NCBI RefSeq assembly: GCF_020497125.1
Contig: NC_059075.1
Location: 35,934,003-35,998,002 of the forward strand
Direction of reading: 5' to 3'
Length of the DNA: 64,000 nt
Origin: Mauremys mutica
Lineage: Eukaryota > Chordata > Testudines > Geoemydidae
Shown here: positions 1 through 10,424 of the stretch, piece after piece
Position numbering within the stretch: position 1 is the stretch's first letter
Layout: the number at the start of each line of letters is the position of its first letter
Made by a program: the position numbers and the translations under genes
The notes under the pieces: model-generated
Databases searched by the model: none
The model's input: only the letters and a program-made list of their open reading frames with translations
Told to the model about the DNA's origin: nothing

Positions 1-1904
1 GTACCCACCCAGTTGCACTGCTCAGGTATCTAGGTTTGTAATTAGATGTTTATAATATATACACACACTGGCATTTTCCTCCCCCATATACTGCAGGTAT
101 GTCTCCCAATGTTAAACAATTCCAAAGATGCTATCCCATTTTTCTTAGCCTAATGAAAGAAGAAGACATTTGTTTGGAGATAGTTTGTCCTGGAAATTCA
201 CAAGGAACTATTGGGCTTTGCAATCCTATCAAGGAGTTGGGTGAAATTCAGCTCTGGCATCTAGTCAGGTGGTGTTTGTCTTGAGTGTTGGCTGCATACT
301 AGCCTCAGGGAATCACAAATGTCACTGATGTGCTATGCTATAGCTGTCTTGCTTCTCTAAAGAATCTCCTCTGTTAATCTATCTGGCACGCCTGGTAACT
401 TTCAAAACATAAGTAGAGAGGCAATACTGAGGAGCTGAGAGAGTGAGAGAGATTCAAAGGCACCATCCGTCTTCTTGTAGACAGAGAAAATTACCAGTGT
501 GCAGTTGGTATTTTTCATTACTAAGAACATGCAGCAGCTCAGTTTCCACCAGGGCTAATTGATTTTCACAGCTGGTGCATGAAAGGCTAAAGATATGAAA
601 CTTGAAAGACACTCTTTGTCCAGCCCCTGAAGCTTCTCATATCTGCAGGGACATGCCTTTTTTTTTGGAACTGGAGAAGCTAAAATACCCAGAAGTAATC
701 CAGGTCACTAGCATGCTAAGGATACTTATTGATATGTGCATGGTGCGGGTAGTTTACAACAGAACATATGGTATTCCTTTCAGCATACAGCTTTTATTGC
801 ATTTACATTTATTTGACTCATGTTACCGCAATGGTGAAATCAGATTTTGTCACATGTGGCATAACTGTCCATCTAATACAACAATGTAAACATGTGTTAC
901 TATTCACTACAGCAAAAACAGATTTTATAGGAGAGGTGGTTTGATATAGTGTAGTCAATCCTTCAACTGGGGGTACATGTGAAAAATAAGGCCTACAAAA
1001 TTTGGAAGGGACAGTAATCATGCATTGCTTTCTCTTTAAAGTTATTTTTTTTCTGTGCATTCAGTTTTCAGCTTGCTAGCCTCTGCCAGTATGTCCCTCC
1101 TTAGAAAGTCCAGTGGTAATATAGAGAGTGAGCTCCTACCTGATGAGCTGGTTGGTTGTGTAGAGATCCCAAGTGGTCCAGGCCATCCTTGTACCAGTCT
1201 GGAAGATGTTTAGGAGACAAAATGCTTGAAACCTTAAACCACTAAAGGGAAGCTGTAGGACAGAGATACCTGATTTTGATATAACTCATTTCTACCATTA
1301 GATAGTATGAGGACATGGTTCAGCAATTTAATTATGGGAAATAGCTAATTTAAAAAAAAACCTGGGATTTTGTAACTGAAGCAAAATGTCATAGGATGAA
1401 CTGGCTGAAATCATTTAGATATTATCTATCTAGATATTTGGTTCTCAGAAAGGCAGAAATTCAGCCACTTTCATAACAGCAACTTCCTCATTGTGGGTTC
1501 AATCTGTTCTATGGGCCTCTCCCAGTCTGGTAGCTGTGCCTTTAAACTGGGAGAAAACAACAGTGGCAGTCTTAAGCTGGCCATTTGGTTCAGTAAATTT
1601 TGAGGCGCTGAGCAGAACTGGAACTCAGCTGCAAGACTTCCAGGGGCCCAGCTCACCTATATTGTGGAAGATACAAAGAGTCACACACTGTCCCTGTTCT
1701 CTCTTCTAAATGGATGCCAGTCTGTTGTAACCAGACCCAAATCCTGGCTCCACATGTTTCTAAGACCCCTGGGTCTAGGTAGCGATTGGTCACCGTTCCT
1801 AACTCTGATCTCTCAGGAACACTCTTCGGTGCAGACCCCATGTCTGATACCCTTCTTGGGAAGTAGGACGCAGCAGTCTGGACACCAATACCTAAGCTGT
1901 CCCT
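1..1904. other. Anonymous non-coding DNA
   Basis: No gene is supported here. Short open frames exist on both strands (the longest is about 100 codons near 1653-1961, minus) but they overlap each other and show no recognisable domain. No clear repeat was identified by eye. Confidence 0.6.
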
Positions 1905-2170
1905 GAGCTGGGAGGAGAGATTCACCACTTGTGCAGGTCTATCTGTGCTAGCTCTTCTCAAGATAGCTTCTAAGCTAGCAGTGTGGCCATGGTGGCACGA
2001 GTGGCTACTCAGGCTAGCTGCCTTAAGTACAATCCCATGTGACCTTCTGGATACGTTCTTGGGTGGCTAGCCCAAGCTGCTGCTGCCTATGCCACCATGG
2101 ATGCACTGCTATTTTGGGGCACTAACTCAAGCAGAACTAGCATAGGTACATCTACACGAGGTGTGAATGT
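1905..2170. mobile_element. Palindromic MITE, probably Harbinger-type, degenerate
   Basis: The stretch is roughly self-complementary. GCTAGC-type hexamers and an inverted CCATGG/TGGCA core recur on both sides of a centre near 2040 (for example tgtgctagctc on the left and gcagaactagca on the right). It ends in taggtacatctacacgagg, resembling the GTCTACAC ends of the Harbinger elements elsewhere in the window. I recognise this pattern as a common turtle non-autonomous element. The target duplication is not resolved and the ends are approximate. Confidence 0.55.
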
Positions 2171-2522
2171 GTTTGTCTTGTTTAATAGTGTTTCTCTTGA
2201 TTAAAATGTCAGTTGGGCAAGTTAATCACTAGCACACTACATGAAAGCTTATTGACCCTTTGAGGCCTAAAAGATATGTTTTTAATTGTGATTCCCCAAT
2301 CTCTTTCTCCTACAGAGAGATTAGTTAGAATTGCTATTTTGAAAGCAGATGATAACTGTCTACTGAGAGCCTCCCCTATTAGGCTAATGCATGTACCTAA
2401 GTAAATGCAGCAAGATAATGATGCCTGCTGGAAAGAGTTTGAAAAATCAATCCTTGTAAAATGTGGAGAAGGGAACAGGTTACCTATTAAGTCATTTCCA
2501 TTGCTAGATTTGATGCTTCTAA

Positions 2523-2551
2523 GGGTATGTCTACATTTGAGCTGGGAGGTT
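2523..2551. repeat. Remnant of a Harbinger-MITE end
   Basis: A gggtatgtctacattt end preceded by TAA matches the terminal GGGTACGTCTACACT motif of the autonomous element at 3760. No matching opposite end was found, so this looks like a broken copy. Confidence 0.35.
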
Positions 2552-3756
2552 TGAAAAGTGATCAGTACTCACCTTCTAAAAATCAGGCCTTGGTCAGGTG
2601 TCTTAGTTTGGGCACCCAAAACGGGAAGCAGGCAAAATCACTTGTTAATAATTAAGGATCCTGACTTTTTAATGGTGATTACTCTGCCGCAGCTTACTTA
2701 TCCCAACTATTATGTTCGATCAAAGCTTCTATCGTTGCTCTAAAATGTTTGACATCTGAGTGAATTTGGCCTTTTTTTCTTCTTTGTAGCCCTGCTTCTT
2801 TATTTATCTATATTTATTCTCTCTTCAAAGGCATTTGTTTAGGAAATTTATAAAATTTAACAAAAAGAAGAAAAAAAAGATGTTAAACCCTACAAGATGT
2901 GAAACAGATGGTTTACATTACAGGCTAATCCATGAATGCTCTTGCCAAGAGAGAGAGCTGATTCTGTAGCTGGGAGGTTAAAGGATTGAGTGCATCGTGG
3001 AAGAGTTATCAATCATGACTACAGGTGAGCTGAAATCAGGGCAGCTGGATTTGAGTGAAGGTGTGTTTGAGACTGGGTGGAGGAGTGTCATTTGAGAGCA
3101 TCTCTGCTTTGCACCTTGGCCTATCCTGAAAGGCTGCTCTGCTAGTTAGAAGGCCAAAAAGCTACTGTGGGAATAACTGAATTGTTTTGGGAAAGGAGTG
3201 AACTAGCACTGTTGGATCACGTCCACTGCTGAAGGTTTCTCAACCTTAAGAACAAATTGAGTCATGTCAAAAAAACGACTATATCTTAGCTTTTGTGGCA
3301 TTTTATCTTGAGTATTTAAAAAAAGCCTACTTTGTTGTTTTTGTGTCTTGTTTTGCAATATGCATCTCCACTGTTGCCTACCCATGTGTATATGTCCCTT
3401 GAGATAACGCTAAGGAAACCCATGTGCTGACTGGCACTTTCTGTATTTGTTTGTTGGTTGGTTTATTTATTTATTTATTTATTTTGAACTGTTGACTCCA
3501 AAGTTGTTGACTCCAAAACACGTTTGACTTGCCCTGCAGGCAGGAAGCAAACAGCTTCCTGAGAGCCTGGTCCTTCCCCTCTGGAAGAAACCACATCGCA
3601 CTGGGGGTGTCTGTGGATGTACTATACACACAGAGCAGCCAGCACAGCAACTCTGCCACGATATTGTAGTGATGACAGAGAAAGCATTGTGTATTTAACC
3701 TTCTTCCTGCCTCCTCATCATCTAACTTACCCCAGTTTAGACCCAGTTCCATTCCC
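2552..3756. other. Anonymous non-coding DNA
   Basis: AT-rich sequence without a supported gene. The only distinct item is a short TTTA microsatellite (3462-3484). Confidence 0.55.
3462..3484. repeat. (TTTA)n microsatellite
   Basis: About five and a half uninterrupted TTTA units. Confidence 0.9.
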
Positions 3757-3759
3757 TTA

Positions 3760-3775
3760 GGGTACGTCTACACTA
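3760..3775 (+). repeat. Left terminal inverted repeat of the Harbinger element
   Basis: gggtacgtctacacta directly follows TTA (3757-3759). It shares the inner GTCTACACTA with the right end and differs in the outer bases. The subterminal region to about 3900 contains repeated TTCGA words, for example aattcgaatt near 3799. Confidence 0.85.
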
Positions 3776-4137
3776 CAAGACTATTTCGAATCAACTTAAT
3801 TCGAATTTGTGGAATCGACCTTATGAAGTCGAAGTTGTGTATCCACACTAAATACACTAGTTCGACTGTGTGAGTCCACAGTAACGGGGCCAGTGTCGAC
3901 TTTGGAAGCGGTGCACTGTGGGAAGCTATCCCACAGTTCCCGCACTCCCCGCTGCCCATTGGAATCCTGGGATTTCCCCCCAATGCATGCTGGGGGGAAA
4001 AATGTGTCGAGGGTGGTTTTGGGTAACTGTCATCATTGAACCGTCACTCCCGCCCTCTCTCCGTGAAAGCGCCGGCGGGAAATCTGTTTGCGCCCTTCTC
4101 TGGTCGGTTACAGCTCGAACGCCACAGCACTGCGAGC

Positions 4138-5421
4138 ATGGAGCCCGCTGCGATCATCGCTGCACTTATGGCTGTTGTCAACTCCTCGCACCTTATCGTC
4201 CACCTCTTCCACAGTCAGCTGCTGAGAAATCGGGCGAGGAGGCTCCGTCAGCGTGGTGAGGACAGGAAGTCACAGAGTGGCGCAGACCTCTCACAAAGCA
4301 GAGTACGCTGCGCAGTGGAGATCATGGTGGCAATGGGTCAAGTTCATGGTGTGGAACGGCGATTCTGGGCCCAGGAAACAAGCACGGACTAGTGGGACCG
4401 CATAGTGCTGCAGGTCTGAGATGAATCACAGTGGCTGCGAAACTTCAGGATGCGTAAGGGCACTTTCCTTGAACTCTGTGACTTGCTGTCCCCTGCCCTG
4501 AAGCGCCAGGACACCCGGATGCGAGCAGCCCTGACTGTGCAGAAGCGAGTGGCCATAGCCCTCTGGAAACTTGCAACGCCAGACAGCTATCGGTCAGTAG
4601 CGAACCACTTTGGCGTGGGCAAATCTACCGTAGGGCTTGCTGTGATTCAAGTAGCCCACGCAATCGTTGAGCAACTGTTCTCAAAGGTAGTGACCCTGGG
4701 AAACGTCCAGGTCGTCATAGATGGCTTCGGCGCGATGGGATTCCCAAACTGCGGTGGGGCTATAGATGGGACTCACATCCCTATCCTGGGACCGGCCCAC
4801 CAGGCCAGCGAGTACATTAACCGAAAGGGCTACTTTTCTATGGTGCTGCAAGCACTGGTGGACCATAGGGGACATTTTACCAACATCTACGTGGGGTGGC
4901 CGGGCAAGGTTCATGACGCGCGTGTGTTCAGGAACTCTGGACTGTTTAAACGCCTCCAGGCAGGTAGTTTCTTCCCGGACCACAAAATAACGGTTGGGGA
5001 TGTGCAGATGCCTACAGTGATCCTCGGGGACCCAGCCTACCTGCTAATGCCCTGGCTCATGAAGCCCTATACAGGCGCCTTGGACAGTGAGAAGGAACTC
5101 TTCAACTACCGGCTGAGCAAGTGCAGAATGGTGGTGGAGTGTGCTTTCGGACGTCTCAAGGGGAGATGGCGGAGCTTACTGACTCGCTCGGACCTCAGCG
5201 AAAAAAATACCCCTGTTGTTATTGCTGCTTGCTGTGTGCTCCACAATCTCTGTGAGAGCAAGGGCGAGACCTTTATGGCTGGATGGGAGGTTGAGGCCAA
5301 TCGCCTGGCTGCTGATTACGCTCAGCCAGACAGCCATGCCGATAGAAGATCCCAGCGGGAAGCGCTGTGCATCCGGGAGGCTTTGAAAGATAGGTTCCTC
5401 GGAGAGCAGGGTAACCTATGA
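4138..5421 (+). pseudogene. Harbinger DDE transposase with two in-frame stops (HARBI1/DDE_Tnp_4 type)
   Basis: This frame encodes the transposase that would cut and join the element's ends. The uninterrupted C-terminal part (4450-5421, 323 aa) contains a helix-turn-helix-like stretch (aa 33-61, with YRSVANHFGVGKSTV) and the catalytic triad: D106 in IDGTH, D156 in HDARVF and E230 in VECAFGRLKGRW, followed by the conserved CCVLHN segment. The same frame is open upstream from the ATG at 4138 (or 4036), but a TAG at 4390-4392 and a TGA at 4417-4419 break it. Both fall where related proteins carry tryptophans, so simple TGG-to-stop changes are likely. The frame reads on between and after the stops with transposase-like sequence, so this is a recent nonsense pseudogene rather than a frameshifted relic. 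The ATG at 4450 alone could express only a protein lacking its N-terminus. An AATAAA follows at 5565. Confidence 0.92.
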
Positions 5422-5564
5422 CTCTCCAGTTGATTTACAGAGAAACTGAACCTGAGCCTGTTTCACTGACTGTTGACTTCGATCTGCGGTTACATACCCC
5501 GTTCTCCAGGTTTCCCCCCTTCCAACACACGTTTTAAAATAACTTTAATGGAACACTGATTATT

Positions 5565-5570
5565 AATAAA
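5565..5570 (+). promoter_or_regulatory. Candidate polyadenylation signal of the transposase gene
   Basis: AATAAA lies 144 bp after the transposase stop and within the element. It is the first canonical signal downstream. Use is inferred, not shown. Confidence 0.5.
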
Positions 5571-6279
5571 GTTTTCTTTAATTATGAATTCCTGTTCAAG
5601 GGTTGAAACATGGACGCGGACTGTGGTGGGTACGGTGTGCACTGATGTACAGACCGATTCTACACTAGAGGAATGACAGGCTCCTGCTCCTACAGCGGTC
5701 TCTGGGGGGAGGACGGTTGCAGGTGGGTGTGCAGGAAGGGGTGGGTTTGCAGGAAGGGGTGAGGGGTGCCGTCTTTGGGACGGAGTTTGGATGCAGGCTC
5801 TGGACTGGGGGTTGGGGCGTAGGAAGTGGTGAGGGGTGTGTGGGAAGGGTGAGTATGTGTCCGTGGATGAGGGCTCTTGCTGGGGCTCAGGGCATCGGAG
5901 AGGCTCGTGGCTAGGGGGGAAGGGCATGGTAAGGGCAGCCTGCCTTGCCATTTGTGGATGTCAGGCGCTAGGACCCTGGGACAGCATACACCTCACAGAC
6001 TGACCCGGGGCAGCATTCACCTCCCAGAATGACCCTAGTGCCTAGTGACTGCAGTCTGTGTGTGTCCTGCTGTTGATCCTGCCCCCAAGTCTGTACCCTG
6101 GTAATGGAGGCTGTCCTATGCAATTAAAAAACCCCTCCCCCCCCTTCACACAAAGTCTTCTGACAAGGAAAACGTGACGGAAACAGTGAATAACAACAAA
6201 CTACTTTTAATACTCAACTACACAGTGGGGGGATGAAACTTGGATTTGGGACTGGGTGATCCAGGAAGGGAAGCACTTC
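5571..6279. other. Inter-gene spacer of the Harbinger element
   Basis: This spacer lies between the 3' ends of the two convergent genes. It is GC-rich, with short G-rich tandem words (gcaggaaggggtg repeated near 5730-5765). A minus-strand proline-rich open frame (5490-5951) overlaps the transposase 3' UTR and has no recognisable domain. Confidence 0.5.
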
Positions 6280-6749
6280 TCACACTTTAGGGAGTGAGAG
6301 CTGTTTGGTACATGAGCGCTCTGCTGGCGTGGAGTGACAGTTTTCACGGCCCCTAGCGCCCCTCCTTCTTGTGATTTTGGGTGAGGGGGGGACAGGACTT
6401 TGTGGCGGGGGAAGGCGGTTGCAGATACAGTTCAGGGGGGCTCTCTGCTCCTGCCTGCGGTCCTGCAGAACATCTACAAGGTGCCGGAGCGTGTCCGTTT
6501 GTTCCCTCATTAGCCCAAGCAGCGTTTGAGTCGCCTGCTGGTCTTCCTGCCGCCACCTGTCCTCCCGTTCGCTGTGTGAGCGCTGCTGCTGACATAGGGT
6601 CTCCCTCCACTGTCTCTGCTCGGCCGCCTCGGCTCTGGAGCAAGCCATCAGTTCCGAGAACATGTCGTCCCTAGTCTTTTTCTTTCGCCGCCTAATCTGC
6701 GCCAGCCTCTGTGAGGGGGATGCCGGGGCAGTTCGTGAAAGAGCCGCAG

Positions 6750-7606
6750 CTGTGTGATGGGAAAAAGGAAGTGATTTCCTTGAAAAGATACATGTTTGCG
6801 AACACTGAACACAGTCTAGTCAGTTTCTGTGAACAAGACCATACAGGGCACCTAGTCTCACGAGCTCTCAGGACAAGTTCGAGATTTCGGAATACGCTTT
6901 CATTGGCTGCGGTCTTGCACAGGAGATCGGACAAGCGGGGCAGTACAGCTGAATCCGTGTAGCAGCCAGGCCTGGTAAGCACTACACTATAGGCTGCTTA
7001 ACAGTTAATAGATAGCTGTGCCCTCCCGCTGAAGGCAATCTGTAAAGCATAAAGTCTGACCCTGTTCCAGCCCCTCGCGGCTGTGCACGGGAAAGATCAC
7101 TGTATGCTTTTCCTCTGTGGCCTCCAACACGTGGCTGTTAAGCGAAGGTCATTGCTATGCAAAGTAAAAGTCAAGCATTCACAATAGTAACAGTACACTA
7201 ATTGCCCTAATTAGATGCAGCAGTCGCCGAACGAGATTACCCTGAGGCGGGTCACTCGGAGAGAGAGAGAGCGGATGCTGCTCGAATCCCTGCACAGACC
7301 AGGACCGTACGCTGCAATGCTGGTGGAGGCAATGATTCCGCTGTACATTAGGATGGCCTGGCGCGGAAGAGTGTGCTTCCACGGAGCACCAAATAAGGCA
7401 CCTCTCCCCAGGAACCTCCTGCGGAGACTTTTCGAGCTGCTCTACGAGAGCTTCGTGGAACTGTCCCAGGAGGATTTCTGTTCCATCCCTATCTGTGTGG
7501 ACCTTCTCTTTATATAGTTTTTTAAGCAAAAGGTTTTATATAGTTTTTACATATTTTTTATTCCTGTTTTTTAAAAAATAAATGTTTCCATGTTTATAGC
7601 ACTTAC
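6750..7606 (-). other. Intron of the Myb-like gene (phase 1, GT-AG)
   Basis: On the minus strand the donor is cg|gtaagt at 7607/7606. The best acceptor is a pyrimidine-rich ttcctttttcccatcacacag ending at 6750. Joining 7607 to 6749 keeps the reading frame (exon 1 ends after the first base of a codon and exon 2 supplies two). A second AG (ctcacag, ending 6709) also looks good but would need phase 0, so it does not fit. Intron length is 857 bp. Splicing is predicted, not demonstrated. Confidence 0.75.
7215..7517 (+). CDS. Unrecognised 100-aa ORF nested antisense in the Myb-gene intron
   Basis: I do not recognise this ORF. It begins with ATG directly after an in-frame TAG and ends in TAG at 7515-7517. 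The product would be basic near the start (RRVTRRERERMLLESL), then hydrophobic-amphipathic (AAMLVEAMIPLYIRMAW), with a leucine-rich LLRRLFELLYESFVEL segment and a hydrophobic C-terminus. It lies wholly within the predicted 857-bp intron on the opposite strand. A 116-codon minus-strand frame overlaps it, so chance openness in GC-richer DNA is possible. A third protein is not standard for Harbinger elements. Whether it is translated, or is a relic captured by the element, cannot be told from one copy. Confidence 0.3.
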   Translation: MQQSPNEITLRRVTRRERERMLLESLHRPGPYAAMLVEAMIPLYIRMAWRGRVCFHGAPNKAPLPRNLLRRLFELLYESFVELSQEDFCSIPICVDLLFI

Positions 7607-8364
7607 CGACTGATCCTTCCCCTGATTCTGAGTCCGGGTTAACGGCCGGGCAGGGTTGGTAGGGGATCTCTGTGAGGGTGATGAAGAGATCCTGGCTGTC
7701 GGGGAAAGCGGTATTGTAAGCGCTGTCGCCTGCGTCGTCCTCCACAAACCCTTCCTCATCTTCCCCATCGGCGAACATCGCCGAGGAACTGCCCCTCGAC
7801 ACTATCCCATACTCAGAGTCCACGGTCACTGGTGGGGCAGTGGTGGCAGACCACCTAGAATGGCATGCAGTGCCTCGTAGAAGCGGCATGTCTGGGGCTG
7901 TGCTCCGGAGCGTCCGTTTGCCGCTCTGACTTTTTGGTAGCCTTGTCTCAGGTCCTTGATTTTCACGCGGCACTGCGTTGTATCCCGGCTGTATCCTCTG
8001 AGTGCCATGGCTTTGGAGACCTTCTCGTAGGTCTTTGCATTCCGTTTGTTGGAGCGCAGCTCCAAAAGCACAGACTCATCGCCCCACACAGCGATCAGAT
8101 CCAGGACTTCACGGTCTGTCCATGCTGGGGACCTCTTTCTATTCTGGGATTGCATGGACTCCTCTGCTGGAGAGCTCTGCATCGTTGCAGGTGCTGCTGA
8201 GCTCGCCCCGATGTCCAACCAGGACATGAGATTCAAAGTGCCCAGACAGGAAAAGGAATTCAAATTTTCCCGGGTCGTTTCCTGTGTGGCTGGTCAGAGA
8301 ATCCAAGCTTGGACTGCTGTCCAGAGCGTCAGCAGAGTGGTGCACTGTGGGATAGCTCCCGGAG

Positions 8365-8556
8365 CTACTAAGTTCGATTTGCATCCACATCTAGCCTAAT
8401 TCGACATAGCCATGTCGAATTTAGCGCTACTCCCCTCGTCGGGGTGGAGTACCAAATTCGAACTAAAGAGCCCTCTAGGTCGAACTAAATGGCTTCCTGG
8501 TGTGGACGGGTGCACGGTTAATTCGAATTAACGCTGCTAAATTCGAATTAAAGTCC
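8365..8556. repeat. Right subterminal TTCGAA-rich region with a perfect 10-bp hairpin
   Basis: It contains at least seven TTCGA/TCGAA words, including two aattcgaatt palindromes (near 8520 and 8541). It also has a perfect inverted repeat, aattcgacat at 8398-8407 paired with atgtcgaatt at 8412-8421 around a 4-bp loop. The left end of the element carries the same words. These are likely binding sites for the element's own proteins, by analogy with known Harbinger subterminal sites. Confidence 0.7.
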
Positions 8557-8572
8557 TAGTGTAGACCAGGCC
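8557..8572 (-). repeat. Right terminal inverted repeat of the Harbinger element
   Basis: tagtgtagaccaggcc, inverted relative to the left end, followed by TCA (8573-8575), which pairs with the TTA before the left end as a one-mismatch target duplication. Confidence 0.8.
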
Positions 8573-8575
8573 TCA

Positions 8576-10424
8576 GACTCAGTTAGTGACTCAGGGCCAG
8601 ATTCTGTCTCCAGTGGTGCTGAGTGGCCGTTATCTTGTGGAATGTGAGCAAGTGAGATTTCCCATAGTGTGGGGGAGTTCTCATCTGGAAAACAGCTGGC
8701 ATGTCCGGCTTGTGTGCCAGCCCTTTCCTCTTAGTCCCTGTGTAGGGAGCATACAAGGGGAGTGGTCAGATTGTTGCTGTGCTACATCTATTCTCAGCTC
8801 TGGATGATACCTTTGGTACTTCTATCAGCTGGCGTAGCTTAGAGGAGACTTAGCCTCAAACAATTCTGGCTTCAGCTTGAAGGTAGGCTGGGAAGAAAAT
8901 AAGAGAAATAACTGGCTTCCTGAGAGCACATCATGGGTAGGTTTGAGCTTCAGCAGGCCTTCCTAGACTCATGCTCACTTACTCACGTGTCTCTCAGACC
9001 CTCTTAAACTTCACCTCAGGCTCCAGCTTGCTGAGTCAAAGGGAGTCTAAACTTATGTACGTTACTTGCTGAAAGACCAGGAGAGAAGACCAAGAAAAAC
9101 AGCTAATATGAGGGTGTAAATTAAAGTGGGTTAATCCATACTGATATAATTAAAACAGTAATATATTCATAAGCATCTCTTTAAATAGATGTGTCAGGTC
9201 ATTAAGGCAGCACCTGAGTTTGATGCAACATGTCTCCTTAAAGCAGATGGGAACCCATCAGTTTGGCGGCAGCCCAGAGAAATTTGCTGGTAGGCTGCAC
9301 TGTAGCCTCTATGTTTTTACAGTTAGTTTATCTCCAGCGAGGAAACTCTGAATAAGAAACAGATGGTAATTAATTCTGGAGAGGGCAGAAGGGATTATTG
9401 TGAAATGAAGAGAGTAGTGCACTGAGCATCAGGACTCCTGGGTTCTATTTCTGACTGCCACTGATTCTCTGTGTAAGGGAAATCACTTACATTCTGTGTG
9501 CCTCTGTTTAGCCATCTGTAAAATGAGCATAATAGTATCTATCTTACAAGTGTGTAATGTAACAACAGCAATATGTACCTTGCAGGTGTGTTGAGAAGCT
9601 TCTTGTTGTTAATATATAAGCCTTGAAATCCTCTGAACTTAGATTCACCTTTTACTAAGTATTGTTAATAGTTATTGAATAATAGTTATGTTGTTCATGA
9701 GACATCTTTTAATATTTGCCTGAACTAGAAAGCTCCAGCCATAAACTGTATCCCGTTTCTCCCTGAAAAACTCTTCAGACTAACTGTCCCCAGGTCTCTT
9801 TATTATGTCATCCCTGTTGGACTGTAACTGTCTTGTTGGATACTGGGAAAATAATCAGACATTACAACTGTGAACTTCAAATGGTACTTTCTCATGAAAA
9901 TCATACTAAGAAGCTTTTATTCTCTCTTACACAATAATATCTGGACAACGTACTTGTTCCCATATCACGTAGAACATGATCCTAGTTGCCTTTAAATATC
10001 AAGGTAAGGTGTTACATAACTACATACTAGCTGCACGCTATTTTCCTTTTACACCAGAAAATGACAGAATCGTAGCTGCATCAAAAAAGAGCACCTAAGC
10101 CCCCTTTTCACATATCCTTTTGTTAAACACTTCTATGGACACAGCAAGAATCACCAGCCAAACTATCACCAGCTGCTCCATGTTGTTAATCAAAACCACT
10201 GTATTCTAATCAGGGGAGACCTAGGATTCTGCTGGAGACAGTCATGGGAAGGAAGCTCAAGACAACTAAGGAACAAGAAGGGTAACATTTTAACTACTGC
10301 CTTTTCCAATTGCTTTATTCCCAAGAGGATATAGGTCACATTCTCTATTGGCATAACAGCATTGACTTCAGTGGGATTATGCTAGCACATAATCTGTAGT
10401 ATGCATTCCTGTTGTGTTCAGCAC
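8576..10424. other. Anonymous non-coding DNA with a MIR-like fragment
   Basis: No supported gene. A MIR-like SINE fragment lies at 9412-9560. The rest shows nothing recognisable. Confidence 0.55.
9412..9560 (+). repeat. MIR-like (CORE-SINE) fragment
   Basis: The run agtagtgcactgagcatcag, then a caggactcctgggttctat box, then ctgtttagccatctgtaaaatg is the usual amniote MIR core order. It is an old, diverged copy without a clear target duplication. Confidence 0.65.

Larger units (their letters stand above)
6280..8182 (-). pseudogene. Harbinger Myb/SANT-like DNA-binding protein gene, two exons, one frameshift
   Basis: This is the second protein of the element. In studied Harbinger systems the Myb-like partner binds subterminal DNA and helps bring the transposase into the nucleus. 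Exon 1 runs from about 8182 down to 7607. The start is chosen at the internal ATG at 8182 (MQSSPAEES...), although the frame is open from 8263. The trihelix/SANT-like domain spans about 90 residues, from RKRSPAWTDREVLDLIAVW through the conserved QCRVKIKDLRQGY to CRFYEALHAILGG. Just after ILGG, near 7850-7856, the frame must shift by one base to continue into an acidic stretch (DGEDEEGFVEDDAGD). Exon 1 ends at a perfect GTAAGT donor. Exon 2 (6749-6280) opens with a basic patch (RRRKKKTRD), then MFSELM and a Glu/Gln/Arg-rich, probably coiled-coil tail ending at the stop at 6280. Apart from the single frameshift, both exons are open. Confidence 0.88.
3760..8572 (+). mobile_element. PIF/Harbinger DNA transposon, nearly full length
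   Basis: About 4.8 kb bounded by imperfect inverted ends: left gggtacgtctacacta, right (read inward) ggcctggtctacacta. It is preceded by TTA and followed by TCA, a one-mismatch version of the 3-bp TTA duplication typical of this superfamily. Inside are a DDE transposase on the plus strand and a Myb/SANT-like gene on the minus strand, arranged tail to tail. Both subterminal regions are rich in TTCGA/TTCGAA words. The element is more GC-rich than its surroundings and is flanked by ordinary AT-rich DNA. Lesions seen: two stops in the transposase frame and one frameshift in the Myb-like gene, so this copy should not make complete proteins. Length and two-gene content match known autonomous Harbinger elements. 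The lesions suggest fairly recent loss of activity. Confidence 0.93.

Noticed and set aside
4681..4983. 100-codon minus-strand frame within the transposase
   Set aside because: A shadow of the well-supported transposase frame on the other strand.
5490..5951. 153-codon proline-rich minus-strand frame in the Harbinger spacer
   Set aside because: It overlaps the transposase 3' UTR, has biased composition and no domain, and contains no support from splice or position in the known two-gene plan.
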